Source of the DNA: Scilla litardierei
Taxonomy: Eukaryota; Streptophyta; Magnoliopsida; Asparagales; Asparagaceae
DNA length: 64,000 nucleotides
Reading direction: 5' to 3'
Assembly: GCA_030789695.1 (NCBI GenBank)
Contig: CM061142.1
Span: forward strand, 804,248,817-804,312,816
The position numbers and the translations under genes were made by a program. The notes beneath the pieces were generated by a model that had not been told where the DNA came from, ran no database searches, and saw only the letters and a program-made list of their open reading frames with translations. Shown here piece after piece: positions 49,546-60,235 of the stretch; position 1 is the stretch's first letter; each line of letters starts with the position of its first letter.

Positions 49546-49771
49546 ATTCTGTCAATGGGTTGGGCTCTACTCCAATGGAGAATTTTCTCCTCCTGATCGC
49601 ATGCATGTGCTCTGTTGCTGCTTCGTTGGCCGCTTAAGCCGATGTCTTCATCCTGTAAGATGCGGAGAAATCCAGCCGCTCAAACTGCCACCGAAGCAGC
49701 AAAAGGACATGTATATGAGTTCAGGATGAGAAAGTTCTCCTCTGGAGCATAGCCCAACCCGCTGACTGAAT
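49546..49771. repeat. 85-bp imperfect inverted repeat (hairpin) with 56-base loop
   Basis: Arms 49546-49630 and 49687-49771 align over equal length without gaps, with roughly a quarter of positions mismatched by eye, several of them G-U tolerant. The arms share GGGTTGGGCT, CTCCA and TTGCTGCTTCG blocks. The hairpin lies between the mobile-domain gene and the transposase. It could be a young MIRNA-like or siRNA-producing foldback, or a small foldback element. I see no known microRNA in it. Confidence 0.8.
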
Positions 49772-50389
49772 AACTCAATCAAGCCCTAACACAACCTTTC
49801 TCTAGGGGGTATGCATGAGTCAATTTGTATCTGCTTGTATGGATATGTGATGTATGAACTTAATTATTATTATATCAAGTAGATTTGTTGAATGAATATG
49901 ATGTGTATGAATGAATTGTTTTGAAACCATACATAACACATATATCAAATTCATCCACGAAACCATACATAACACGTATCAAATTCAGCAGCGATACATA
50001 ACACATATATCAGACACACAAATCATTGACGACCCCATTTGCGTCGACTAAATACACGTTCATAAAATGGCCTAGCAGATGCATTTCCCTTTTTTGCTGA
50101 GGTGGCTGAGACACGCTAACATCCTCTTCCGCGTGCTCCTGTGAAACACATGCGTCATCAAATTCTGTCTGAGGTGGCTGAGACGTGCCAACATCCACTT
50201 CCACATGCTGCTGTGAAACGCATGCCTCCTCCCATGCTGTCTGATGCGGCTGCGACATGCCACCATGCTGTGAAATGCACACGTCAACCCAGTTTGTCTG
50301 ATGCGGATGCCAAATGCTGGTGTCATCCCATGTACCATGGGTAGGCTGCCAATGGCTGGGAACATCCCATACAGTATCCCATACAGGGG

Positions 50390-50592
50390 GCTGCTGCCAA
50401 GCATCGGTGTCATGCACTACAGGATGCTCCTGCTGCCAAGCACCGGTGTCATGCACTACTAGATGCTCCTGTTGCCAAGCGTTGGCGTCATATGCTCCGG
50501 GCTGCTCCTGCTGCCAAGTGTCGACGTCATATGCTTCGGACTGCTCCTGCTACCAAGTACTGGCGTCATATGCTCCGGTATGCTGCTGCTGA
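50390..50592 (-). repeat. About 42-bp tandem repeats in the mobile-domain gene tail
   Basis: Four to five units carry CTGCTGCCAAGC(A/G) and a GTGTCATGCACTAC or CGTCATATGCTCC part. They encode 14-residue repeats with Trp-Gln-Gln. Confidence 0.8.
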
Positions 50593-51700
50593 GAAGGGCC
50601 GACATTACCCTCACCCACCCTATGAAAACGCCTCAGATTGCTCGTGTCTACACCTTCTGACAGATGGCGTGTACGATGTAGCACCTCATTAATATGGGAC
50701 CTCATCGCAAAGAAATACTCGGGATCATGTGCTTGCAGTCCTTGGCCCGCCATATCGTAAATGTAAGATATCCTCCAACCTTTAAAAAATGAAGTACTAA
50801 TCATATTACTTATAAAAAACTATAAAAACAATAAAAATTGAACATCTTCTTACATGCTGGCGCTCGATGGGTCCGCGGGGCATTTGTGAGAAAGGGGTTG
50901 CTGCCTCTAAAAATCCACCTCCTGGTAATCCCCTAATATCACTCCAAATAGGCATTGACCGAAACCACATCCCCATTATGAACAATGTGATCTGCTCTAT
51001 TGATCCACTACGCAAGAGGATCCATGATTACAGGAACACCTGCTGACTGTGATGGTCTTGTCTTCCCGACAAAACTGGGAGTGCAGCTGTGATGTGTTGA
51101 CCTAAACCAAATTGCCGCATGACGCGGTCTGGTGCATGCATTACCCTTACTTCTCAGCAGAATATGGGTACCCTCACACGCCATAACTCGGGATGTTCAC
51201 GACATAAGCCCGGCAGCTGCTCGAGTCGCTCAACATAAGGCTCCCAGTTAACCTATTAGGCATGAATGACACAAATATATCAGTGTACTACATTATATAT
51301 CAATTGGTCACCTGAATTTAAAAATTTTACATAGATATACATGTGTACTCAAACATGTCGATATGGTCTCTGTACGTATCGATGTTATGAGCAGTTTCGA
51401 TGAATGTTTTTACCGCATTCTACCTGAACCCATAGGGAACGGTGGCATCGAATACATCATGGAGGAGCATTAGTCTTCTTACATACATTCTCTCCCATGA
51501 CCAAGCCTGTTAATATGAATTTTTTCAAGATGTTAAATATATAGACATATAGATACATCGCTATTATAGCTAATGAAAAAATTTTATACCTGCAACAAGA
51601 GTCCGCATGCATATATAGACTTCATCTGCTTTAATGCCACCTTGCTGAACTCAAAGTACAAGTGCGCAAGCACCGCACTTCCCCATGAATATGAGCCGGC

Positions 51701-53397
51701 TGTTGGGACACTGGTTTACACCCGCAGGCGGGCCCGGGTCCCAGCCACCTGCCTGCCTTAGGCGCGCGCGCCCCCGTGGTTCCCTTTAACCCGGTTTATT
51801 ATTATTTTGAAGGTATTTTGGTTATTGGGATTAACGGGGGTTTATTCTTAAGCGAGGGCTAGCCGTCGCGAATTCCTTATGCTTATTTTGATAAATTGAG
51901 AGACTTATTCGAGAGTTCTTCGATGGATATTAGGAAAGTGCGGACGTCCTCACTTACCGGTGTCTTGGGAGGGTGGTTGTCCCTTTATTGTAGCCAAAAC
52001 CTATCTTTATTCGCTGTTTTTTATTCAAGTTAAGTTCATATTTGGGTGATTTCTATCAACAATGGACTTCGGAGGTATTTTTGAGGGAGGTCATTCGCTT
52101 GCATGGACCTCCAAAGTCCCATTGTCTCGGACAGAGACAAGGTGTTCCAGAGTAGATTCTGCCAGGAGCTCTTCAGGCTGCAGGGGACAGTGTTGAGACG
52201 GAGCACAGCCTACCACCCTCAGACCGATGGACAGACGGAGGTGGTAAACAGGAGTGTCGAGACTTACATGTGATGTTTTATTTCCGAAAATCCCAAGGAG
52301 TGGGCGCATTGGCTAGCATGGGTGGAGTACTGGTACAACACGTCTTATCACACTGCAGCCCAGACGACGCCGTTTAGGATTCTGTATGGCAAGGACACTC
52401 ACCACTTACTACACTATGGGCAAGACTCGACACCAGTATCAGATGTGGAGCAGTATTTGACGGAGAGGGATCAGAATCTGGAGGAGCTGAAGCTCCATCT
52501 GTCTAGATCTCAGCAGGTTATGAAGGCGAAGGCAGATTTACACCGCAGAGATGTGCAATTCGCAGTAGGAGATATGGTGTGCCTAAAGCTGAGGCCTTAC
52601 AGGCAGCGATTCTTGGCTCACAGGCGAAATGAGAAGCTAGAGCCGCGTTATTTTGGACCTTTCGAGGTGGATGCAAGGGTGGGACCGGTTGCTTACAGGC
52701 TGAGATTACCTCCAGGGTCAGTTATTCACCCGGTGTTCCACGTTTCACAGCTTCGCCAGGCTGTCGGAGATCGCACCCCTTCACCCACCCTTCCGGAGAC
52801 GTTGACAACTGATATGGAGGTGAGGTTGGAGCCAGAGGCACTGAAGGGGGTACGTAGAGGGCGCACGGAAGAGCGTGAAGTCTTGCTGCAGTGGAAGGAT
52901 TTGCCCGAGCACGAGAGCACGTGGGAGGCTATGGACGTGATGGCGCAGCGATTTCCAGACTTCCACCTTGAGGACAATGTGGCTCTTTGGGGAGGATTAT
53001 TGATGGGACACTGGTCTACACCCGCAGGCTGGCCCGGGTCCCAACCGCCGGCCTGCCTTAGGCGTGTGCGCCCCCTTGGTTCCCTTAAACCCGGTTTATT
53101 ATTATTTTGAGGGTATTTTGGTAATTGGGATTAAGGGGGTTTATTCTTAAGCGAGGGCTAGCCGTCGCGAATTCCTTATGCTTATTTTGATAAATTGATA
53201 GATTTCTTCGAGAGTTCTTTGAGGGATATAGAGAGTGCGGACGTCCTCGTTTACCGGCGTCTTGGGAGGGTTGTTACCCCTTTATTGTAGCCAAAAACTA
53301 TCTTTATTCGCTGTTTTTATTCAAGTATTGTGCCAAAAACTATCTTTATTCGCTGTTTTTTATTCAAGTTAAGTTCAGATTTGGATGATTTCTATCG
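51701..53397 (+). mobile_element. Gypsy deletion derivative inserted in the mobile-domain gene
   Basis: LTRs 51701-52058 and 53001-53397 both start TG(T/A)TGGGACACTGG and end GATTTCTATC(A/G). The flanks are CCGGC (51696-51700 and 53398-53402), giving a 5-bp target duplication within a GCCGGC shared by both sides. The primer-binding site, gag, protease, RT and RNase H are deleted; only the integrase end and chromodomain remain. The right LTR has an extra 40-50 bp duplication built on AACTATCTTTATTCGCTG. Removing the element rejoins the mobile-domain frame (FEEAGSYSWG). Confidence 0.93.
52080..53000 (+). pseudogene. Gypsy integrase C-terminus with chromodomain
   Basis: Integrase core text appears in shifted frames at 52090-52260 ([24 protein letters not shown]). 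An in-frame TGA near 52270 (TYM*CFISENP) breaks it. The long frame 52322-53110 reads MEYWYNTSYHTAAQTTPFRI, GDMVCLKLRPYRQ, GPVAYRLRLPPGSVIHPVFH and the chromodomain VLLQWKDLPEHESTWEAM. FHLEDNVALWGG ends pol before the LTR. It is Tekay-like by wording. Confidence 0.87.
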
Positions 53398-54411
53398 CCG
53401 GCCTCCTCAAAATTTTCTCGCTTGGTCAACCAACGGAGGTGTATAGATCATTTGCTTGTATCCAGAACCAATAATGTTCCAATCATATGTAGCATACACG
53501 CCCGTGCATAATGCTGAATGTCCTCCGTTGCATCCTCAGGCAACTGCTTAAATGTATCATGTAGCCAACTACGTTTCACCTTGAATGCTTTTCTTAATGT
53601 GGTATCCTGGCCAAGTAGCCACTCCAACAACGCATCGCAGCTGCTATCTCGCATTTCACAATGCCATAAGGGTTTCCCATCAATGGATAGGCCAGTGATG
53701 ACTGACACGTCCTGAAGCGTGATTGTCATCTCTTCCTGGCGCATGTGAAATGTATTAGTCTCTAGCATCCATCTTACAACCAAAGCCATCGGTAATGCAT
53801 TGTCCAACCGTACCCAATGCAATCTCGCACAAAGGTGTAATCTGACGGCTTCGATATAATCGCTGGCACGAACATCCAACCTCCACGTGGTATGTTTTTG
53901 TCCATGATCCATAATTCATATCGATCCATGCAAACAATTAATGCACATATTAATTATTTTCCTTCCAATCATAATTACTTTTACTATTAATTATTTCTAA
54001 ATACATGCCCTTGCACTACATCTGCAGAACGATGATGTGCTTGGTCCTGCCCTTGCACTACATCCGCAGAACGATGATGTGCTTGGTCATACAAGACCAC
54101 ATCAGTTGTGGGTCCAGCCTCCTCCATTTTATGAAACCTTATAACATACAATTAATTATCAAATATCAATACAAAGTTCCCCAATTCTAGAAATCAGCTC
54201 ATAAACCCTAACTTTCATGCTAAATTGTACAATAAACACAAAAAACAGTAAATACTTGAGAGATTGAGTGTAGAAATTACCTGTAGCGTTGCTGATATCA
54301 CCCACTTCCCAGATTTATGGTCGGACTTCACAAGTGCGACGACGTTATTCAAAAAATTTGATGAAGAAGAACAACAGCCGAACAGGCAGCCGTTGTCTTC
54401 TTATTTGCAAG

Positions 54412-54638
54412 CGGACACACTCCATAGGTGCTGCCTAAGGCCGCACTTGGAAGGTGCTGCCTAAGGCCGCACTTGGAAGGTGCTGCCATGAGCCGCACGT
54501 TGGAAGTGAGGCCCATGGGCCACACGCCAATGTTGCCCAGTCAGCAGATCATGTGCTAACTGGGCAAGAGGTCGGTTTTGCTAATTATTTTATTTTAAGT
54601 CGATTTTGCTAATTATTTTTAAGTTTTGGCCTCTTTGC
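54412..54638 (-). repeat. Right terminal inverted repeat of the Mutator-like element
   Basis: It is the inverse partner of 46397-46600. It has an extra local duplication of AAGGCCGCACTTGGAAGGTG (54435-54480) not seen on the left. Confidence 0.85.
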
Positions 54639-55250
54639 AAAAATTGTCCACCTTCAAAATCTCCTCCCAAAAAATTTTAATCACATTCAAACTACTAAAA
54701 TTTAGTTCTCCTAGAGAAATTAGTCCCCCCCATTTTAGATCCCCCAAAATTTTAGTTCCCTCCAAATTTAGTTCTCCCCAAAATTTAAAATTTTAGTTCT
54801 CTCCAAATTTAGTGCTCAAAGTTTCAAATTAAATTTTAGTTCTCCCCAGAATACTTAGTTTCACCAAAAAAATTTAGTTCCCCAAAATTTTGTTCACTCC
54901 AGATTTAGTTCCCCCAAAATTTAAAATTTTATTCCCCAAATTTTAGTTTTCCCCAAAATTTTAGGGCCTCCCAAACTCTAAGGTCCCCCACAAAATTTTA
55001 CAAACTCTCATCTTACCCGTTGATTCCTCAAGATTCAATCTCAATCGTCTTTCTACCCACCATTTTGTCCCAACAACACCATTCAAAAACATCCATCAAT
55101 TGTATAATGATGGTCCCATATAATAATATATACAAACTAACCAGCACCCAATTTTTAAGGCTCAGTTAGACATCATTCCAAAACCATGCACTAAACTGCA
55201 ATAGCCGTTGAATCCATATAAAAGATTAGATTATGGAAAGAGAAAATAGA
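54639..55250. repeat. TTTAGTTC(C/T)CC(C)AAAATTT degenerate array and flank
   Basis: From 54690 to 55000 the motif TTTAGTTCTCCCCAAAATTT and shorter forms recur about ten times. Its origin is unclear; it may be an outer part of the Mutator end. From 55000 to 55250 there is non-coding sequence with no recognised feature. Confidence 0.65.
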
Positions 55251-55526
55251 AGATTAGATAGATGAGAGAAAGTGAAGATTGGAAAGACAATTTAGATTGG
55301 TTAGATAGTTCTACCTCTACCAATTGTTTATTGTGTGTATTGTGCGCAACTTCACACAACCCACTTTCTCCAATAAAATGAAGAACATCCCTTCAAGATA
55401 TAGTATATACATCATACATGCCCAGCTTGTTACAAATGACCTGAATGTGTGAACCCCCAAATGATTTTAGCAACAAGTCTGCTAGTTTATTCACTGTTGG
55501 TGCATTTCGAGTCTCCAATATCATGT
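55251..55526 (-). pseudogene. Copia pol C-terminus and 3' LTR start (one half of a split Copia)
   Basis: On the minus strand NKLADLLLKSFGGSHIQVI and CNKLGMYDVYTIS with a stop are the normal Copia pol end, and LTR-like sequence follows. It continues directly from the RNase H text at 57746-58130 once the inserted Gypsy (55527-57745) is removed: IDCYLVQEMVVDT then RNAPTVNKLADLL. Confidence 0.8.
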
Positions 55527-56049
55527 TGATAGATCCGCAATTTTGGCTCTTTAGGTGTGTTTTTGTAATTTTTGGATTTCTAAGGGGCGTTTGCGTAATT
55601 TTTGGATTTCTAGGGGTATTTTCGTAATTTTCAGTTTTAGAGTCTTTTTTGTAATTTTATATTTTCAGTCTATATTATATATAGTGGGCTAGGGGATTAG
55701 ACATTCTTATGCTTGATTTGAAGAAGAAAACTTGGTTGAGATGAGATTATCCCTATTTTCATTGGAGAGCGCGGCCCCCTTTCGAATCGGCGGCTTGGGA
55801 GAGCGGTCCACCTCTAGAATTGTGGCCAACTATCTTGTATCCACTTTATTTTCAAGTATTATCAATAAAAACAGCCCATTTCCCCCAAAAACTTCTCTTT
55901 CTAGCGCTAAAACCCCCCACCTTTCCACTAAAAACCCCACCTTTTCACTAAAAATCACATCTTTTTCACTAAAAACGCACATAAACAGACAAAATTGCAG
56001 ATCTATCATTACTCCCACCGAAAAACAACCATGTCCTCAAAGTGGTGCA

Positions 56050-57690
56050 TGAAATCCATGGATGACACTGCTCCAAGTGGGTCACCGGGGTCCACCTTTC
56101 GCTGACGGGCTACAAAAAGTGGAGCCACTCCAAGTCCTTCTAGACGTCCTCTCCTCAGAAAGGTGATCTTCAATCAGTTGCACCAAATCCATGGTCTCCA
56201 TCAATCCTCTAGGCCTCTGAATGCAGAGCTCAGTGCAAATAGTCGGGTTGAGCCCCTTCATGAAGCCTTCCTCCAAAGTCTCCTCTGGTATGTCCCTCGC
56301 TCGTGCCAACGGTGCCTCGAACTTTTCTCGATATTTCCTAACAGAGCCATCAAACTTAAGCGCCAACAGATGCTCCTGTAAATTTCATTCATGGGCATCT
56401 CGAAATCTCTCCACCAAACTGTCCTTGAGCTCCTTCTACGAGCGTATAAGTCGCCTCCGCTCCCTCCATTGAAACAAAGAGAGTGTCTCTCTTTTGAAAC
56501 AGACACCAGCCACCTCTAGTTTCTGCCTCTCAGCCAGACGTGACACCGACGGTGCCTCGAACTTTTTTTGATATTTCCGACCACGTGACACCACAAATAA
56601 TCTTGCAGCTCCATAGATCCAGTCATAAGGATCAACCCACTCAAACAACAGCCTCTTTAGTTTCCTCACTCTGCCCTCAGTCTCAAGCCGATCCTGATCC
56701 ACTCGTCCTGATGCATGTCGATAATAAGGGAGAGGGTAATACTTTTAATGTCGTACCTCGCTGTGTCGCCCATACCACTCCTAGGGCTATCGCATCTGTC
56801 GCCAATGTCTCTCCAATCATGCTCATAGCATAGCCATTAATATTCTCCTCAAAGCATGTATCCTCATCATAATTGGCCTTAAACTCCTCGTATGCTGGAA
56901 GTACTCGGCATCATCGCTTCTCTGCTGTGTACCGAAGCCCATGAAGTCCAGGGACCTCCACGTGATCCTCGGACCCCGGAAGAAGCCCAAATTTGTCATC
57001 GAAGTCTTGACGAGCTCCCCGCAAATCCCGGGGTCCCAGGTCATCCTAGCAAGGCTCGATGCGTCTCTGGCGGACACCAGGACGCTGGCAGGCCTGCAGG
57101 GGCTCTGCATGGGACTGCATGCCCTGCAGTGGCCTGATGTGGCATGCATGCCCTACAATCCTGCTGCAGGGGACTGCAGGACCAATGCAGAGGCCTGCAG
57201 GCCCTACAGGCCCACTACAGAGGCCTGCATGGCTTCTGCAAGCCCTGCAGCGGCCCGCAGCAGCCTGCAAGCCTACTGCAGCGGCCGTTGCAGCCCTGCT
57301 GGCCATGTAGTGGGTCGCGAAACCCCGCATAAGCACGGCTAGGGTTTTCCCGCTCCATGGGATCTTCCGCTCAGTCGGATCATTCATCCGCATCAAATAG
57401 AAATCCTTCGTTGAACTCTTCTTCCTTCTCTTTCCTTTTTGCCAAAGTTGCCGTCTTTTGCCCTAAATCTGAATTTTCACCCAAATCTGAATTTTTCGCC
57501 AAAGTTGTTGCATTTAGATCCGTGAATTGTTGCATCATGGTTTGCATGAAGGTTTCAAATCTTGCATCCATCAGCGCCTCAAGCCCTTTCATCGACGCCT
57601 TGACCTCAGATCTGACATCCTCCATGGACCTTTTCAGATCTTTAATTCCGCCATCGAACCTTTCCTCCAAAGCTTCAATCCATCTTTATC
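56050..57690 (-). pseudogene. Gypsy gag pseudogene, minus strand
   Basis: It opens IEALEERFDGGIKDLKRSME (about 57670) with a coiled-coil-like stretch including VKASMKGLEALMDARFETFM. A Cys and Ala-rich stretch from CTGCAG-type repeats spans 57060-57300. The gag core (VDPYDWIYGAARLF) lies near 56620. A partial duplication of the core (KYQKKFEAPS near 56560 and KYREKFEAPLARA near 56330) follows. It ends in FHALEDMVV-like pol-end text near 56050. Most of pol is missing. Confidence 0.75.
57060..57300. repeat. CTGCAG-rich degenerate repeat
   Basis: GGCCTGCAGG, CTGCAGGGGACTGCAG and related words recur with a 15-25 base spacing. It forms the GC-rich linker of the Gypsy gag on the minus strand. Confidence 0.75.
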
Positions 57691-57745
57691 CATCCAAACC
57701 CTAGAAATCCTATTTTTATCATTAAAACCCTAGAAAATCCTATCA

Positions 57746-58130
57746 CGTGTCTACAACCATCTCCTGAACCAGATAGCAATCGACATCAATTGATTTGTAT
57801 GCTCACGGAAAGCAGTATTCTCGGTGATAAAGATTGATGCTTCGTTGTGACCGTATAACCGCATTGGAAGAATCTGTAAAACAGATATCATTCAAAAGGT
57901 GCCTGATCCAAAACAATTCGCATGTAACATATATCATAGCCCGCTCGACTGAGACACCACACTTTGCTTCTTACTTTTAAATGCTACAAAGTTATCACCA
58001 ATAAACACAGCTTCCTATAATATAAGTCCGCTCCAAGTTGCACCCTTCAATATTGAGGTGTCCAAATGACTGGTCCATGGAGCAAATATAAATTGACCGG
58101 CTACACGCAATCAACATGATATATCCGCAT
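57746..58130 (-). pseudogene. Copia RNase H fragment (other half of the split Copia)
   Basis: Minus-strand text includes EAVFIGDNFVAFKSKKQSVV (about 57960-58020), MRLYGHNEASIFITENTAF (about 57810-57870) and IDCYLVQEMVVDT (57746-57785). These fit the Copia RNase H stretch ending in the histidine-rich junction to the pol terminus. Stops occur. RT and upstream parts are absent. Confidence 0.8.
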
Positions 58131-59120
58131 GGGTCATAATGCGGTAGTTGACAGGTATTTATTTTGTTTTGAGTGGATGCTATGAAAATTATGTTTCGTT
58201 GTTTAGATGGTGTGTGACGTATTATAATGTGAGATTAATTCTATATATGATGTCTGATCTAGGATGTAAGGCCCCAACCAAGGGCACAAAGCCTTATTTG
58301 GTTCTTTTCCTATAATTTCTTCTATCTTTTATGAAACCCAAGCCGAGCAAAACACATATACCTAGATTCTTTGAAACCATAACTGAATCCTAAATATCTT
58401 GCTTAATTTAAGTCCAGATACAGAAAGATCTGAAACCTGAACCAAAACAGCTTTTTTTACATTTATGTTGATTAATTTTCTTCCATAAAACAGCCCAAAA
58501 TCAATTCCCTGACCATCTACCACTTTGAACAATAGTTACAACTCAAATTTCATCCACGAGATCCGCTTGGAATAAAATTGAAGAAAACCAATCTGAAAAG
58601 AAAAATAAAATTTTGCTCAGATCCGTCACATGTCAGTGTGTCACTATGCAATGACGCAATAACTAATTTGTATACCGGTGCATAAAATCAACTGGACAAA
58701 AAATATCCAAACAATTCCTTGACAAATCAAGCAATTAAAAGATCATTCGTGATTTCACTACATCGTCAAATGGATGCAAATTAGTAGTGCTTCAATAATA
58801 GAACACTATAAGCCAATTATAAAAAAGGCTGCAAACGAGCAAAATTCCCATGTAAGTAATTTCCATACATTTTAACCTTAAACATGTATGGGCAAAAACA
58901 CAAACGGTAAACAAGAAAAGTGTGGATATTCATATAGCTTTTTTGTAAATAATTCAGAAGATTCCACTACAAGAAATTCAATAAATTGAGAAACAAAAAA
59001 CCTCCTAAATAAACACATGAATATGTTAGGTTGAAAAATGCAACCAAAATAACATTATTGATGATAAGAATAAGATTAAACTTCCATAGGACAAAAGAAC
59101 AAATATTTTTTTAAAAGGAC
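58131..59120 (-). other. SUVH4 intron flank, no gene recognised
   Basis: The sequence is A/T rich and non-coding. The SUVH4 donor is at 59120-59119. No transposon border was found. Confidence 0.6.
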
Positions 59121-59219
59121 CTGGTTTGTGGTCAAAATTGGTTGCCCTTCAACACGCCTCAACTTGTACTTGTAAACTGTAAATCCGGAGACACCTTTCT
59201 CCGCCCAATACTTAATTAC
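59121..59219 (-). CDS. SUVH4: SUVH4-like exon: end of SRA (YDG) domain
   Basis: Read on the minus strand, a TTGCTTAG acceptor is followed by 33 codons in phase 0. They include KYWAEKGVSGFTVYKYK and RRVEGQPILTTNQ, and a CAG|GTCC donor follows. In SUVH4 proteins this segment follows the conserved YDGLY stretch and closes the SRA domain that reads methylated cytosine. The next upstream exon was not found up to base 64000. The exon sits alone between long runs of unrelated intron and transposon sequence. Because it ends on a complete codon while the next visible exon (22030) starts with a single completing base, the two cannot be joined directly. Confidence 0.88.
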
Positions 59220-59892
59220 CTAAGCAATACAGGAGGAGGACAACAAGATAATAGAACAGTACATCTGATAAACATGCATGTATAAAAACCAAGCTAAAGA
59301 TGAAAGAAGTGAGCATAGTAGAAACGAAATATATGGCAGATAAAAGCATAGCCAGTCGAGAGGCTGAAAATCAATATAAATCCGCTTGTCAGCAAATTCA
59401 CTTTCAGACATTTAGTATGTTAGCATTTTTTACAACAGAGTTCAGTTCAGTTAGCAACATAGAATTAAAAACAACAATAATAAATAATAAATAAAACTTA
59501 ATTAAAATTACATAAAAAGAATATATGCTGTCATTGGTGAACCTTCTATTACTGATAAGAGTAAAGAACAAGACCAGAAATGCAATATATTCTGATGGCA
59601 CATGCTCCATTTATTTTCAAAGCAATACGGCATTTGAATTAGTAATTTAATCTGCATAAATAAAGCATAACTATTTAATTACACTGACGACAAAAAACCA
59701 ATCTTTAAAAAACAAATTTAAAAAAAGAAACCTAGATCGTCTTTTTTACTTATAAAAAATCTTTCATTCAGCGTCAATAGCATCTGCCTGAAAAATAATG
59801 ATTTTAATTGATTTTTAATATTTTGGGTGGACCCAATGTCTGTAACCCAGGTTTCATTTTTTTTGAAGAAGCAATAGTTCGAAATTTTTGGG
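59220..59892 (-). other. SUVH4 intron flank upstream of the SRA exon
   Basis: The acceptor AG is at 59221-59220. A minus-strand frame at 59718-59921 has one short Copia-like string but no support beyond it. No further SUVH4 exon was seen. Confidence 0.55.
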
Positions 59893-60211
59893 GATATGGC
59901 AAACTCGTAGTTCTGTGACAAGGAAGGGATGTTGCTTCGTAAATTAACATCTCACTAATCCCCCCTAAAGCAAGGGTCGGCCGACCCTAGAGGATGATCG
60001 AATGATTGAATTGTAAATTCTATTTCCTTAAGCCTAGATTATTTGCTAGCTATTTGCCTTAGATTTCCTAGAGTTATTTAGCCTTTTAGATCTATTGTAG
60101 TAGTTCCTATTAATCGTTCAGATCTGCGATTTATATCAAGAACCCTATTTTTACTTTTCTACTTCATAAAAAATCATATCTTTATTCCACCAAAAAGCCC
60201 TAGAAGTATCA
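59893..60211 (+). repeat. 5' LTR (truncated) of the chromovirus
   Basis: It starts within the LTR at GATATGGCAAACTCG and ends AGAAGTATCA before the primer site. The missing left part removes the TG end and any target duplication. Confidence 0.85.
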
Positions 60212-60235
60212 ATTTGGTATCAGAGCACTAGATCC

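Larger units (their letters stand above)
50010..53912 (-). pseudogene. Plant mobile domain (MAIN-like) gene in the Mutator element, split by Gypsy
   Basis: The first exon starts MDHGQKHTTWRLDVRASDY and has MTITLQDVSVITGLSIDGKP, the core plant mobile domain motif (53448-53912). The frame then meets a TGA (LDTSK*SIHLRWL) and the Gypsy insertion. It resumes at 51694 as GSYSWGSAVLAHLYFEFSK and ends the exon CGLLLQ|GTATAA. The next exon (about 51505-51390) carries AWSWERMYVRRLMLL and a TAG where Trp is expected. The C-terminal part (50010-50800) has imperfect 14-residue repeats of the AWQQEHPVVHDTG type. PMD genes exist as host genes (MAIN, MAIL1) and as Mutator and Gypsy passengers; this is a passenger. 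Confidence 0.82.
46397..54638 (-). mobile_element. Mutator-like element carrying MuDR transposase and a plant mobile domain gene
   Basis: Terminal inverted repeats of just over 200 bp (46397-46600 and 54412-54638) share GCAAAGAGGCCAAAA, CTCTTGCCCAGTTAGCACA, GGCGTGTGGCCCATGGGCC and AACGTGCGGCTCATG. Inside, on the minus strand, are a plant mobile domain gene (53912-50010) and a MuDR-type transposase (about 48965-47050). Mutator elements carrying such genes are known in plants. A Gypsy element is inserted in the mobile-domain gene. A third terminal-repeat-like block at 49155-49235 separates the two genes. The outer ends and 9-bp target duplication could not be fixed. Confidence 0.82.
55527..57745 (-). 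mobile_element. Rearranged Gypsy element inserted in Copia
   Basis: It is bounded by TGATAGATCC on the left and AATCCTATCA on the right, with near-matching 5-bp flanks CATGT (55522-55526) and CGTGT (57746-57750). The left LTR runs in + orientation (55527 to about 55870), yet the internal gag and purine tract run on the minus strand and meet a second, minus-oriented LTR start at 56008. The right end again reads as a + LTR end. The interior is therefore inverted relative to the outer LTR parts. Confidence 0.75.

Noticed and set aside
52322..53110. 262-residue frame as a stand-alone gene
   Set aside because: It is the integrase tail and chromodomain of a Gypsy element and runs on into its LTR.
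59718..59921. Minus-strand frame with WVTDIGST, like a Copia protease start
   Set aside because: One short string without neighbouring Copia domains is not enough.
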